DNA of 64,000 nt from Eucalyptus grandis (GCF_016545825.1 NC_052619.1:38283682-38347681), one strand, 5' to 3'. Positions 11,009 through 23,963 are shown, numbered from the stretch's first letter. The notes: generated from the letters alone by a model not told the origin. Made by a program: numbers and translations.

Positions 11009-13092
11009 TGTGACATCCCGAAATTTGACCATATTTCGATATATATGAAATGGTTGTTTCGTCGGCATGCCTATGGTCATTTTACTCAGAGCTGACCACT
11101 CACGGATTAACTAATTTATTAGGTGAGTCCGTTAAGGAATATAAACATGACAAACTAAAGAATTCGATAAAAAATCGACTGCTCGACGATAATAATTGGC
11201 AAGGGTCAATACAACACTGTTATAATCGAATTGCAATCGGGTATAAGTCGATTCAATGGAATTATGTAGTCAAATTACGGGTAGTTCTGTACGATTGCGA
11301 TATTCATGTCGAACGATAATAACCCGATTTTCCATCGATATTATACTCGGGACATGTAATTAAAATCTTGCGATTTTAACGAAAACCGAAAGTCATCTAC
11401 GATTTGGAGATGCACAAACTGAATCGAAAATTATCGATCACGGGTCAAACGCGCTAAAATTCCTAAAAGCTACCCGATAGGTTAGGTCGTACTAAAATCG
11501 CGTTAGGTCGATTTTAATCACGAAATTGAATTTGGTTTCGAGAATCAGATGTTCGAGCGTGTCACGATTCATTTATAGGATGTCATCTCATCTTTCGGAG
11601 AATTTTCGTCAAGTCCGAAAATTTTCCAGAAAATCGATTTTCGAACAAATAAGAAATGGAAATTGGATAGGCTGAAGAATGGCATTTTTCTTCCTCCAAA
11701 TTGGCTTATTTGAAGGAAATTAGAGATAATTTCTAAGTGGTTGGGTGCTTGACTTACGGGCTGAAGATTTTAGGGGAATGTAATGAGTGTTTAGATATTT
11801 CCCTAGGCTTCCCCCCCCCTCCCTCTCTCTCTATACTCTCTATCTTCCCATACACGAACCCCCCCTCTTTGCCCACTCTCTTTTTCTTCACGCCTTCTTC
11901 CTTCCCACTGTCCTCTGCACCTCCAATTTTACCTTCTTCTTTCTGTAGCCGCCCGCTGCTCCATCCTCTCTCACGCCAATTCCACTGACCGTGATCCATC
12001 ATCATCCCCCATCATCTCCAACACATCACCAACATCAGCCCATCATTCCACCAGCATCATCCCCTCACATCCGCAGCTCCACCCGCCATTAGCTCCACCC
12101 ACCGTTCACGCCAACTCCACCGCACCACCACCCACGACAACTCCAGCAACGCCGCACCGTCCAACCAGCCAACGGCCAGCCACCGCTTTGCTGAGCTACC
12201 ACCAGCTCACCCCGCATCCAGCTCGCCATTCAGCCACCTTCACCGAGCTGCTGTCAGCCCCACCAAACGGCCCTCCACCGAGAGCTTGTAGGGCCGATTC
12301 TACCGCCGTTGGGTCTCCGTGCAAGACACGGTAGTCTCGGGTTTTTGCCATTGTCGCGTTGCCGTCGCCATGAGCTTGCCGCCATCCTAATCCTGTGAGT
12401 TAACTCCTTAACCCTTGATTAGGACGTTAATTGCGCTTATGGGGTTAGATTAATGCTAATGATGATTAGTTAGTTAATCTTAAATTAGTGTAACTAGCTT
12501 GGTTAGGTTAGTTAACCATGGTTAGGTTAATTAAGTTGGATTTACTTAATCAATTGCAATTAGCTTAATTATTTACAATTTATTTAATTAATCGTAATTA
12601 GCGTAATTAGTGATGGATTAGTCATTTCGTAGAATTTTATGCTCGTTCTCGTGGATGAGTTTATACGTGAATTTGATGGCTTATATATGCTATGATGTGC
12701 AATTGAGTGCTTGATGATAATATTGATTTTTAGTATAAAACTCGGTTTTATGGGCATTTAAATAGAAAACTACCAGGTGTCGATTTTTTACGCTGATTTT
12801 TATGTACTATATAAAACCATGGAATTTTAAAATAGGAGCATACCAAGTTTGATGGTTCTCTTTTAAACGCGTGACCACGCACAATTATATTTTTACCGAG
12901 ATTTTTAATACAAAGAAAAGTGGCCAAGTTCATTATTTGAAAATGAGGTATTTAAACGCAAAGCATAGTGTCTTGGCCAAATATGTGCTCGTATGCTTAT
13001 TATCGGAACCCGTCACTTGACGAGAGTCACCCGGGTGGGAGGGGGCAATGCCTGATTAAGTTCGGATGCTCCACGTCAATGGAAACACTACC
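11009..13092 (+). repeat. gypsy-type LTR 2, 3'-truncated
   Basis: It starts TGTGACATCCCGAAATTTG, like solo LTR 4 (48796). It shares with that LTR the stretch from the 'CTCACGGATTAACTA' block (GATCACTCACGAGATAACTA in LTR 4) through 'CGACTGCTCGAC' and the later AT-rich 'GTTAGTTAACC' zone. A pyrimidine-rich tract (11810-11890) and a CCACC-rich stretch (11990-12360) occupy the same place as GC-rich DNA in LTR 4. The expected ..GGGGCGTGACA end is absent, and a second LTR begins at 13093 in the opposite orientation, so the copy is truncated. Confidence 0.65.
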
Positions 13093-14029
13093 TGTCATGC
13101 CCCGATTCTCGGGCACGCACCCATCCTTTTACTTGGCCAGTTTTATAATGCAATATCCAAGAACTACGTATCGCCAACCCTTTTATTTTTAATAGCACAT
13201 GTGAAAGCAATTATAAATCCCTAGATAATAAAACAATGGGATAGAAACACTACATGTCACGCCCCGATCCTCAGGCACGCACCCATCCTTCTACTTGGTC
13301 GATTTTATAATGCAATATCCCAAGACTATGTATCGCTGACCCTTTCATTTTTAATAGCACATGCGGAAGCAGTTATAAATCCCCAGACAATAAAATGATG
13401 GGATAGAAAAGCAAAGTCATAATTTTCATATTGAAATTCACAACCATACTTTTATACAGAGCATAACTCAAAGTACTTCACAAAACTATTCATAACTTTT
13501 TGGTCTCACACTATTCATATTTAGACCGGATTCACAAAAGAGGATGGATCTCAGTCCTCATCCGGGTCATACTCAGGATCATCCTGATCCTCTTCTGACT
13601 CTTCTTCACTAAGCTCACATCATTCAAGCTCTTCATCTTTTACTGGCTCATCGACCTCTTCTGGTTCCTTCTTCACAGGCTCATCTACGGGCCTGAAATG
13701 TTGTCCCACAACCGGGATGAGATTACGTTTCAGCAAGTTCTATCCCACTAAGACTCGATTAGGAAACCAATATGCTAACTAGGCTGCCTATACAAACACG
13801 GGTCAGAAGACTTACCTTGGCCTCAGATTCCACCTGCATATTAGCATAATTCAATAGGCACCCTAGCAATTACATCACAGATCGATATCTCGATCAATCG
13901 ACCTAGTCGATTACATGTTAGTTGGACCATTTCCAGGTCAAATCACTTCTCAATATAAATCCTCCCATTTGCACTCTCAGTCACAGAGCTACAGTAATGC
14001 TCTCGGGCGTCGTTTTCGCCAAGGTGACG

Positions 14030-14295
14030 TATGTACTGGACATCACTCATGCGTTTTTTAAGGCACCGTTTTCACCAGTGATATTCTTAATCACCGAACC
14101 ACGTAAGTCCATAATGATGCATGTAGTAGACAGCACTCATGCATTCTTTAAGGCGCCGTTTTCACCAGTGATTTCCTTATCACCAAACCATGTATGTTTA
14201 TACTAATGTAGGTAATAGACAGCACTTGTGCGTTCTTTAAGGCGCTATTTTCACCAGTGATTTCCTTATCACCGAACCACGTATGTCTATACCTC
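14030..14295 (+). repeat. 90-bp tandem repeat in solo LTR 3
   Basis: Three copies of a unit containing 'TTTTCACCAGTGAT' and 'ACCGAACCACGTA', spaced about 90 bp apart (cores near 14068, 14158 and 14248). Confidence 0.8.
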
Positions 14296-15527
14296 GTACT
14301 TGATCGGTCTCAGCCAAGAGTATTCTTAGTTCAATCTCCCGATTCCTTCCAATTTACAACTCATCAAAGCATTACAAATGCTAAATAACCATATGCGGCT
14401 ATCTACCGATCAATCATTCAATTTCAATCAATTTAGGAATAATTCCTCAAATTGCACAATTAATTCAATTCAGCATAACGTAGAGCTCAAATAAATAAAC
14501 GGACTGCACCACGACAATTAGCACGAAATTTTGGTCGTTGGCTATCCTTGCCTAATTTCCAAAAAATAAATAATTAAATAATTAATTTCGAAAATTAATA
14601 AATAAATACTAAAAATCTAATTTAGGCCCGTAATGCCTAATTAAAGCCCAATAATGGTCGGGAAAAATCCCAAGATGCATTCAGTGAATAGTATAGACAG
14701 TTCTTTAGCTAAGTACACTAACCACCTAACTAATATGCAATGCAATTAACTAATAATCACTAATCCATTCTAATCTAACCACCTAATTGCACTTAATTAA
14801 ATCTAATCAACCCTTAAGAATAATTATTCTACTAAGTAAGGATTAGTGAGATTACTCACCGGAATTTAACGCTAAATGTATCAATCCGACAGGAACGATT
14901 CTTCCTAAAGCAAGTCCCGGGTTCGGGGCCTGGAAACCTCAAAACGGGCCTAGAACCGCTGCTGGAAACCCATTTTCCAACTGCTATTCTTGGCCAAACG
15001 AAGATGCTCCGGTGGCTGAGATGGCGGAGCAAGGCCGGAGGAGGGCGAGGGGAGCTCCGGTGAGACCAAACGATGGCCGGAGGGGCTCGGGCGGCAGCCT
15101 AAGGTGGTCGAACAAAGCTGGATAGGGGCGGCAGGAGCTAGACGGTGACTAAACCAATGTGAGGGGAGAGACCACAGCTCAATGGTGGTGGTGGACGATA
15201 GAACGGTGGGCAGCGGTGGAGCAAATGACGGTCTGGTGTGGCTACGGCTCCTTCAGGCGACGCTAGTCACTGCTTCTGCTTCTGTCGGTCTTCGCACAAA
15301 ATAGAGGAGGAGAAAGAGAGTGTCAACGGCAGCTGAAGGAGGGGTGAGGGAAAGGCGGAGGCGAACGGTAAGCGGCGGTGCGCACGGGCGACATGCGGGT
15401 GGCAGGGCGCGGGCGGCGACGGCGAGCTGATCTGGTTTCCTTCTCTTGGCGCTGCTGTTCTGATTTTGTCTTCTTCGAACAGTGAGGGGGAGAGAGAGTG
15501 TGTACCGAGAGAGAAGAAGAAGAAGAG

Positions 15528-15530
<3 letters not shown>

Positions 15531-15589
<59 letters not shown>

Positions 15590-15676
15590 AAGTTTGAAAA
15601 GTCAAAAAGGTGGGGAAGCAAAGTTGGAACTGGCAGAGGAGGGGGCAGTTGATGGAGGGAATTCCGCACGAGGGAA

Positions 15677-15714
<38 letters not shown>
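15531..15714 (+). repeat. two (GA)n tracts in solo LTR 3
   Basis: Near-perfect GA runs at 15531-15586 and about 15676-15714 are separated by about 90 bp of unique sequence. The long Ser/Leu/Arg/Glu frames that cross them are low-complexity artefacts. Confidence 0.9.
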
Positions 15715-15720
<6 letters not shown>

Positions 15721-16713
15721 TGTCGGCCAAGTGGGGTAGGGGGAAAAGAAAAAGGGTGCAGGGTGCTTGGCCCAAAAAGGAAAATAAAATGGGAAGAAAA
15801 CAAAACAAAAGAATTTCCTAGAATAGAAAATTCTCCTCCCATTTTCTTTTTAATAAGCTCATAGATTCCCAAAAGAATTTCAAATTAGAGCATTTGGTCC
15901 CCAATTGCGGTTCTGCATCCAAAATCCCTCTTGACTTTCTCCTAATTAACTCTCACAAAATCAATTGATGTCTCAAATATCAAATTGATTATTTTCCTCG
16001 TCCAAGAATCCCTCATGCTTCTTAACTTCACAATCAAAATTAATCTCCGGCTTTAACTGAACGAAAACGGCCCTAAATTGACTTCTTCCCAAAATGTCTC
16101 GGTTGTCAAAAAAATCTTCTGAGACTGAGTCATGGATCCTAGAATTTATTGTGACATGACAAAACCTTTAATTTCTGAAATCGGACTTGAATCGGCGGTT
16201 AATTTCCATTTGGCGCGTTTTTAGCGTGACCTAGGCTACCGGGTAGTTTTCAAAACCTTTTAAGGCAAATGACCCGTGGTTGATTTTTTTCGAACCATTA
16301 TGAACCCATTCGACTCAATGTCGACTCTCAATTGTCGTGAAAATCCGAAGATTCAATTACGGACACAGGGTACCAAAACGACGGTAAAATCAGATTAGTG
16401 TCGGTTGATGAGAATTTTTCCAATTTAGTGGAGTCACCCACGATCGGCCACACATCTCAATCGAACAAACCTATCTTTGATCTTAAATCGATTTTTAACT
16501 AAGCCGCAATGACCTCTAAAGATGAGCACAGTCGAGGAGCCGATTCCTGGTCAAATTCTCAAGTTTATTGCCTTAAAATTCCTTAATTGCTTACCCAAAC
16601 AGTCTAGTTATCTCAAGAGTGATCAGCTCTAAGAATATCCCTATAAACGCATCAATGAAATGCCTGATTAATTCAGTAGAAGATAGGTTGAAAAATTTGG
16701 ATATCACACTACC

Positions 16714-17940
16714 CCTTAGGTGTGCAATTGACCTAGAATTTTGAACCAATTGGAGGCAACTCTACTATAATATTGTAAGTTCATGATTTTTTTTTTTTTT
16801 TTTTTTTTTTGCAGATCAATTGTACCAAGTTTTGGGAAGATCCTGCGAAACAAGGCTCTACAGTTTGATGAACACTGTCTGTTAAATTGAAAGTTCTACA
16901 ACTCCATTTATAAAATCTGTATTAGGTTAGTATGGTAAAATTGTTATTTCATCAATAACTTACTAATAGTTGACCGCATTAATATACATGGCTATTCGTG
17001 AAACTGAAACAATGTTAACCTACCGGGAATTTATAATGGCAAAAGAGTTATTTTGTTCGTAAGTTACAGTCATTAACTGAATTTACTAATAAACTGTGAG
17101 CATTCGAAATATTATAGTGGAAGTACATTCTAATTTGTAAAATCTGAATATAAGTGGCAATCTACTATTAAGGATGGAAAAATTGTTATTTTATTGGTAA
17201 CTTACTAACAGTTGGCCGGGCTAATATATTGGGTAATAAAATTAAAAAAATGTTAATAATTTACGAAGATTTTATAGAGGTATTGATAGTAACTTACATC
17301 ATTAACCAAGACTACTAGAGAAGTATGTAAGCACTCATAATCTACTGCAGCAAATACACACCTACTTGTAAAATCTAAAAATAAGTAGTGATCAACCATT
17401 AGGTTTGTGGAGGTAAAGATCGTTATTTGATTGGAAACTTGCAAATAGTTCCACATCCCCTTGTAAAATCTAAAAAAGAAGTGGTAATGTGGTATTAGAT
17501 TTGTGGATGGTGATATTGGTATTTAGTTAGTTACTTGTAAACAGTAATACGACCACTTGTGACATCTAAAAAACAACTGCCAACTATTATTGAGTTTCTG
17601 GATGGTGCAATTGTTATTTCTTTCGTAAATTACAAATAGTTGGCTAGACTGATATTAAACGGTCACATTTTACAATTGACCATCAATAATTCAAATTTAT
17701 TATTAAACTTTGCATGTGTAAACACATAAGGAAATTCTATTTTTGGTGAAAGGAATTTTTGAAATCTACCTAGATTAAGTGGAATTAACCGTTGTCTCCC
17801 ATAGTCAGGTAAGTACAAAAGAAATCTCCCAAAATCAACGCAAATATTGCCACTATAAAATGGTTGAGGCTCTAATGATGTAGAAATACTTTTCGCCGTA
17901 CAAGTAATATGATATCTTCCTTTAAGCAAATGTTGATGCA
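16714..17940. repeat. tandem-repeat DNA matching the DUF247 downstream region
   Basis: Repeated blocks such as 'ACTTGTAAAATCTAAAAA', 'TTTGTGGATGGT' and 'ATTGTTATTTGATTGG' recur at about 85-90 bp spacing (17370, 17457, 17545) and more loosely at about 230 bp upstream. From about 17246 to 17940 the sequence matches 39535-40205, which lies just 3' of the DUF247 pseudogene. Similarity stops about 100 bp short of the place where the DUF247 stop codon would be, so the gene is missing in this copy. Confidence 0.75.
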
Positions 17941-20150
17941 GTTACGGGGACGCGAATATGTTTTGAGTGGTGTCAAAGAAAGTACGGATGGGTCAAAGTG
18001 TGTGGGGATAGATGTCGATGGAAAAATGAATATTCAAGATAGAATACAATTAGCACCAAGGCTTAAAGGACGCACCACCAGCTGAGGAAGGAGATTGGGA
18101 TTGACGAAATTCACCAACAAAGCTTAAAGAATGAATCGCCCACCGGACTTCGGGATAGAAAAGCTCACCCTTAAGGGCTAAAGAAAACTACCAGACGAGG
18201 ATAAAGGGCTTTCTCAGTTCACTATCAAGGAGTCATCCACTCTTCAAGGATTAGAAAAAGAAAAAAGAAGCTAGGATAAGAGTTATCCACTCTCTAGAAT
18301 TATTTGCTCACACTAAGGAAAATCTCAAATATTCATACACTGAAATCAATATCTGTTTTACAGATGAGATTGCATTTCTATTTTTAGAGATAAAGGAGAA
18401 AACTCTTTGAATTCTTGGAACCGAATAGACTCTTGGGGGAATTGACCTTAAGACTCTTAAAAGCAACACCGCAATTAAGACTCATAAAAAGCTATGAATA
18501 AAGAGACTCAAATGCATGTGACTAATTATTGTTGCGACCTACTCTTGAGGGGCCGCCCTTGATGAATAAGTCTAGAGGTATTTGTTTATGAGACAGTCCA
18601 AGTGATACATACAAGCTAAGGTCTCAAATGGACCTTCACTTGACAACACCACAAACGAAGTTTCTATCATAAATGTGGTCTCTTCCAATATCATATCTCA
18701 TGTGACATGGGATTTGCAATTTAAGTTCAAATTGATCCTAAAAGTTCATACAAAAAAGAGTTGCCACTAACCTATTAAAGTCAGCTACAAACCAAGTGAT
18801 GAAGGAGATGATACCTCATTTTTTATACAATTAGAGATTTATGAATTGGAGACTTTATTATACTAATTTTCTAATTAATGCATTTTCAATACCTAATCTT
18901 GATCATTTGTTCGTTAAATTGACCAAAGAGTCTTTTGACCAATTATGAGCCCTAAGATTATTGTCTACTAAGTGTCCAAGAGATAAGTGTATATTATGGT
19001 CATAGTGATTTAACCTAACCATGCTAAAAGTAAAAATTAATAGCCAATTATTGAAAAAGCAAATTTTAACATTTTCAGAGTCAAAATGAAAGTGCATATA
19101 TAGCAACCTAGCATTGTCTCTCAAAAGTAAAAAGGATTCAAAGTCCTATTGTGGAGCCTTAATTTTTTCAATCGTGGGTTCAGTTTTTTAACAAAAGATT
19201 TTCTCATCTTTTTTTATGCTAAACTAGTTTTAAACTAGAATTAACATTAAAATTCTAATGAAGCTAGTCAAAATCTAAATTCTAAACTTTTTTTCTGAAT
19301 TTTTCTGAATTATTAATTTTGTATTACTTTTTATTAATTCTGGAAAATGGACTTCAGACAAGGCCAGGGAACCCGGTCTGATTACTGGTTTGACCCGGAC
19401 CCTAAAGATCCGGGTTAAGTTAGGATTCGGACCGGCCTCTAGGGCCCGGTCCTAATGTGGTTATGGCCCGATGGACATGGGCTATAACAACAATACGACC
19501 CAAGTTGTCAATTTCCTCATTTTTAGTCATTCTAAGTCCAATCAACAGTCAGCCCACACGCTCAATTCGGTCCAACCGATTCTCTTAACCCAATTTGCAT
19601 ACTCGGCCCAATTAATTGAGCCCTTAACACCTCAGTCCAAATCACTGGAATTTCTAATTAGCTCGTCTTTAATTCAACCTTGCCGGCCCCAACAAACATA
19701 TCCCACCCAAGCTTCACTTTGACATTTTTTACAAATTTTTTATTTCTTTTTCCTATATAATTTTATTATTTCCCTGCATCTTCTTCCCCAAGAGCTCGTC
19801 GTCTTCTTCCCGAGCTTGCCTGCACCAAGAACGACGCCTCCTTCGGACAAGCTTTCGCTGAAGCTCTGGCCATCATTGGATAACCCTCCGTCAGTCGTCC
19901 ATTCTGACCACCACCGGACCACCATATCAGCTGCCGGTGGTCTATCATCGGCAACAATCAAGACAAACTCATTCTTAATTGGCTGCGGTTTTTAGACCAA
20001 AACAACATTAAAAATTTATCGTACCATACCATGAACATATCTAAATAGCAAATGGAAGGGAATGGGGAGCTAACTGTGGCGGACTCAAACCGCGGGCATT
20101 GCAGGTAAGTAGGGGGGTCTCCGGCTGGAAGTTTTATCCATGACAAAATT
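17941..20150. other. intergenic, no recognised gene
   Basis: No supported coding sequence is seen. The stretch 19360-19450 is rich in 'CCCGGTCTG', 'GACCCGGACC' and 'GATCCGGGTT' motifs of the kind found in plant retrotransposon LTRs, but no LTR ends were identified. Confidence 0.4.
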
Positions 20151-20760
20151 ACATCATATTAGAGATATTTAGAATATTTTTTAAAGATAATTGAGGATAT
20201 TTTTCTTGATTTTTCATATTTTTCGTAATGGTGTATTGATTGTGCATAAGTTGATTGGTTTGTTGCCTAGATAATCATCTAAAAAACCCTATAGATAAAC
20301 TCATGTATTATTTATCAAAACACAAAAAACACATAGAAAAATTCCACTATTTTTTTTTTTTTTTTTTTTTTTTTGCTTTATTCGTATATCATTATTTGAG
20401 ATAACTTATGCCGCTTGGTCACTTCTCCATCATTTTCCAAAAGTCAATTTTTGACATTTCTAAGTAGTCTTCGTCATCAACCGACCGAAAAAAAAAAAAA
20501 AAAAAAGTCTTCGTCATCGTTTGCTCGTGACTTTTACTTTCCACAAAGGTTATTTATTTATTTATTTATTTATTTTTGGCCATGACGATGACAAAGGTTG
20601 ATGGTGATGAATCACAGCGTGTATGTAGTTAGAATAAGGGGTTGGTATTTGTGAGTCTCATCTTTTAACTTCACTCATCTATAAATATCTTGCCTAATGA
20701 AGTAAGTTTCACGTATTTCCTTCCCTTTTCAGATCCTCAGCTGTGTTGAGATATTCTCTG
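20150..20760 (+). promoter_or_regulatory. duplicated promoter-like segment, copy 1
   Basis: This segment recurs at 26060-26600 and, more diverged, at 55850-56290. Shared landmarks are CCATCATTTTCCAAAAGTCA, TTTTTGACATTT, 'GTCTTCGTCATCG', 'GGCCATGACGATGACAAAGG', 'GTGAGTCTCATC' and a TATA-like CTATAAATATC (20680-20690), followed by 'GAAGTAAGTTTCA'. The paired AGTCAA/TTGAC sites are W-box-like. A TTTA microsatellite and poly-T runs are included. No gene follows; satellite-like DNA does, so it looks like an orphan promoter. Confidence 0.5.
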
Positions 20761-20879
20761 CACTGAACAAAAAATTGAAGGATGTGACCATCTTTCTCTC
20801 TTGTATATCCATATTGGTGATTCAATGATTAGCGTGATTAAGGACGTATTTGAGCAATAGCTATTTTGGGGATTACAAT

Positions 20880-21390
20880 AAACTAAAAGTTCATGAAACT
20901 TGATGAAGGGGAAAAGGGTTAAGAAAGACATAAAAGGAGATGTCACAAATTGATTTTATGAAAATGACATATGAAGTCTTTCACAAGTTGCATTGTCCAC
21001 TTCACAAAACCCGCACCGGAAAAATTCTGTTCCCACTACTGACTAGATATTATAATTGCCTTCATGACTGAGACAACTTGTGCACGCGCAATAGGTGAAT
21101 TACTAACTGCATTAAAATTACTTTTACCATTGTTTAGATTTTACCGACTGCATAAAAATTACTTTGAGTACTGCACTAAACTAGAAGTTCATGAAACTCG
21201 ATGAACAGGCAAAGGGCTAAGGATGACTTACAAAGAAATATTAAAACTTGAGTTTACGAGAACGACGTATGACGTCTTTCACAAGTTGCGTTGGCTTGAT
21301 ACTAGAAAGATGATGTGTGAAAATTGACCATAGTACAGAACTTCATAGAAAATCTACAAAGGTTATGACGTTCTAGCTACCGGTTAGTTA
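20880..21390. repeat. satellite-like units near PLAC8 B
   Basis: Two diverged units begin near 20886 and 21184 with 'AGTTCATGAAACT(T/C)GATGAA' and continue with 'GACATATGAAGTCTTTCACAAGTTGC'. They match the units of the array at 42752-45320, placing this stretch as the first copy of the satellite within the 22-kb duplication. Confidence 0.75.
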
Positions 21391-21427
21391 CTACAACCAA
21401 TAGCTAGAACGTCATAATCTTTGTAGA
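21353..21427. repeat. 75-nt hairpin in a satellite unit
   Basis: TCTACAAAGGTTATGACG onward pairs with the reverse complement of ATAATCTTTGTAGA and preceding bases; about 30 bp of stem with three mismatches encloses a short loop near 21388-21394. Confidence 0.8.
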
Positions 21428-21451
21428 CAACTGATCTTCTATCATTTTATC

Positions 21452-22622
21452 TAGAGTTATTTAGAGTTAGACCACATCGAAAAGATTTTCTCGTTAATTG
21501 CCATTTGTAGTTCACTTATTTTTACTGAATTGAGAAGACAAATTTGTATTTTATTATGTAAAAATCATGTTAGATATCACTTTAAAAAATAAAGATGCTA
21601 GGCCAATTCTGTGGATTGACACGATTGGTCAGGGTGTTAGTAGATTTCCAAGTTAGGAATTGAAAGTTAAAAATTCAAATTTCACTTACTCCATGAAACT
21701 ATTCTGAGTTAGGGTCACTTGTACAGGTAAATAAAACGAATTTAATCAGTTCAAGGGCTGATAAAATGTTCTAATGGGCCTTCAGTTAATTAGCCTAATT
21801 GCGCTGGATTATAAAAAATAAAAAGGTGTTGGCCATGGAAAAATTATATATAGTTCATAATTGTGATCTTCTTTTAGTTTATTTTTGGAAAAAGCTTGGC
21901 ATAGTAACGGTGCAGTCTTGAAAACCACCCCCACCCCTCCGGCTCCATATTTTCCCCGGTTTCCTAGGGAAATCGTGGGATTTTGAGTGAAATTTGTTAA
22001 TTTTTTATTTTATTTCCGAATTAAAATTTGCTCTTCAAATTTGCTACGTGGATTTGAAGCTATCTCAGGTGAAATAGATTTTATATCACCATTAAGTTAT
22101 TAAATTAAAAAAAAAAAAATTGTTCATTTCTCTGATCCACACAATGTTTGCAATCTTCTATTAATCAAGCTAAATTACTAAAGATTTTATATCAAGATTA
22201 AGTTATTAAATTAAAAAAAAAATGTTCATTTCTCTGATCCACAAAAAGTCTGCAATCTCCTACTAATCAAGCTAAATTATTAATTAATCAAATGTTCCAT
22301 AGCCTGTTGCTTTTGAAGTGATACTAAAGGCACAAAATGCACCATTAGTTTGAAGCACTTACGGCACCATTAGGCTAGCATTGACCTTCTTATTATTCTC
22401 TCTCTGCTTTATCGGTTTCCTGTCACTCTTTAAATTTTTTTCACGTTGTTACAACTATAATTTTTTTCACGTTGTTACAACTAAAATGATATCTGACATG
22501 ATTTTCACGTAATAGAATACAAATTTGTCTTCCCAATTCAGTAAAAATAAGTGATCTATAAATGGCAGTTAAAGAGAAAATCACTTTGATGTGGTCTAAT
22601 TCTAAATAACTCTAGATGAAAC
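21452..22622. mobile_element. inverted-repeat element with 140-bp arms
   Basis: The stretch 21452-21592 recurs inverted at 22483-22622; shared text includes GATGTGGTCTAA and 'ACAAATTTGTCTTC'. The roughly 890-bp centre includes a direct repeat of about 108 bp (22083-22190 and 22190-22290, with 'TGTTCATTTCTCTGATCCAC'). There is no coding sequence. It resembles a foldback DNA element; a target duplication was not identified. Confidence 0.6.
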
Positions 22623-22969
22623 CAGGTAAAAAACATGACAAATTTAACCAAGAAAAAAGATCTAGTAAAGTTTCTATTCACTCCTTAAATGAGTTTTATA
22701 TTTAAGTAGTAATTCAAAGTTTGAAAAAAGTTCACTCGCAGCTTTTAGTTCTTACTGATTTCATTTCCTTTCTAGAAGAAAGAAATAGTGTCTATAATTG
22801 AGAATTTTCTATTTGAGAAATAGTCTCTAATTACGAATCGCATCTCCATCGCACTTTGTGGTAACAAAGACACTGTTTTTCACAAAGAGTAATGGTGGGG
22901 TTAGTGTTAGCAAGGTTATTTATTTTTTAAGATATGGGTGAGTCTGATAAAGCCCATATGTTTAGTAAT

Positions 22970-23378
22970 TAGAGGGACGCTTATTTCTAGACCGACGGGT
23001 TGGTAGGAACGGTGGAATGGGTAGTGTTGACTTTAGGCTCATATCATTCATATCAAATAACTTGGCAAGTCTTTCCACAAATCGCATTAGTAAATAATGA
23101 GTCCATATTCGTGTCTTGAGCTTAACAAAACTGATAACGTGTTAGCACGACCATATGTACCCTTATCGCAAGACTACCGCGTAGACTAAACAAGCCATCG
23201 CTTTGTGTTAGAAAAGCTATAGAATCAAAGCTTGCGCATTATAAATAAGACCGAAGCCACTTGTGATCATCTTAGAAACACACCACACTTCCAATCACGA
23301 AGATCCTACACTTACTTAACCCCCAGTACTCGGCCATCATTATCTTCCACATCTTACTGAACTAAAAAGGACATAACC
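22970..23378 (+). promoter_or_regulatory. PLAC8 B promoter and 5' UTR
   Basis: The TATA box (TATAAATA) is at 23240-23247, about 132 bp before the start codon. Upstream text such as 'TTGGTAGGAACGGTGGAATG' (about 23009) recurs at 45380 before the gene-less copy C, and 'GCTATAGAATC...GCGCATTATAAAT' parallels copies A and C. This is the only one of the three promoters without an inserted element close by. Confidence 0.7.
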
Positions 23379-23913
23379 ATGTCGTCCCAGAAATCGAACC
23401 CTCTTCCTCGTTCTCAAGGATACACGGTCGGCACCGGTTTACCCGTTAATTATCTTCAGGAACACCACCACCACCACCACCACCACCACCATCATCTTCC
23501 GGAGCAACAGAAAAACTCCGTCGCTTGGTCATCCGATATTTTTCATTGTTGCGACGATCCATGCAGCTGTTGTTCTTTTTGTCCTCTCAAAGTTGTATAA
23601 TTTTAAGTATAGTTCATGGATGCTGTGATATGTATGATATTGTTGTACGTGTTTCAGGTTGCACAACGCTTTTTTGCCCATGCGTCACTTTTGGGAGGAT
23701 CGCGGTGTTCGCGAACGAAGGATCTTCATGTATGTATTTGTAAACTAGTTTTTTTTTTTTTTTTTTTTTTTTCACAAACCCATTATCCCTCATCCTCAAC
23801 CTCCACGAACCATCAACCTTTTCGTAATTGCAAACTCCAGCCATGCATATCCTGCAATCTCAATCTGAGGCAGGACGACATATGCAACCATCGTAGACCC
23901 CTGAGTAAAGCAG

Positions 23914-23963
<50 letters not shown>

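Larger units (their letters stand above)
13093..16708 (-). repeat. gypsy-type solo LTR 3 (inverted)
   Basis: On the + strand it runs TGTCATGCCCCG...GATATCACA and is flanked by CTACC on both sides (13088-13092 and 16709-16713), so it is a solo LTR on the - strand of about 3.6 kb. It shares the block 'CCCACAACCGGGATGAGA' (as reverse complement) with LTR 4. It carries two GA tracts (15531-15586, 15676-15714), a GC-rich zone (14990-15480) and a three-copy 90-bp repeat (14030-14295). Its first 162 bp are present twice in tandem (13093-13254 and from 13255). Confidence 0.85.

Noticed and set aside
15253..15872. A 201-codon and other Ser/Leu frames
   Set aside because: They cross two GA microsatellites inside solo LTR 3 and have no conserved domain.
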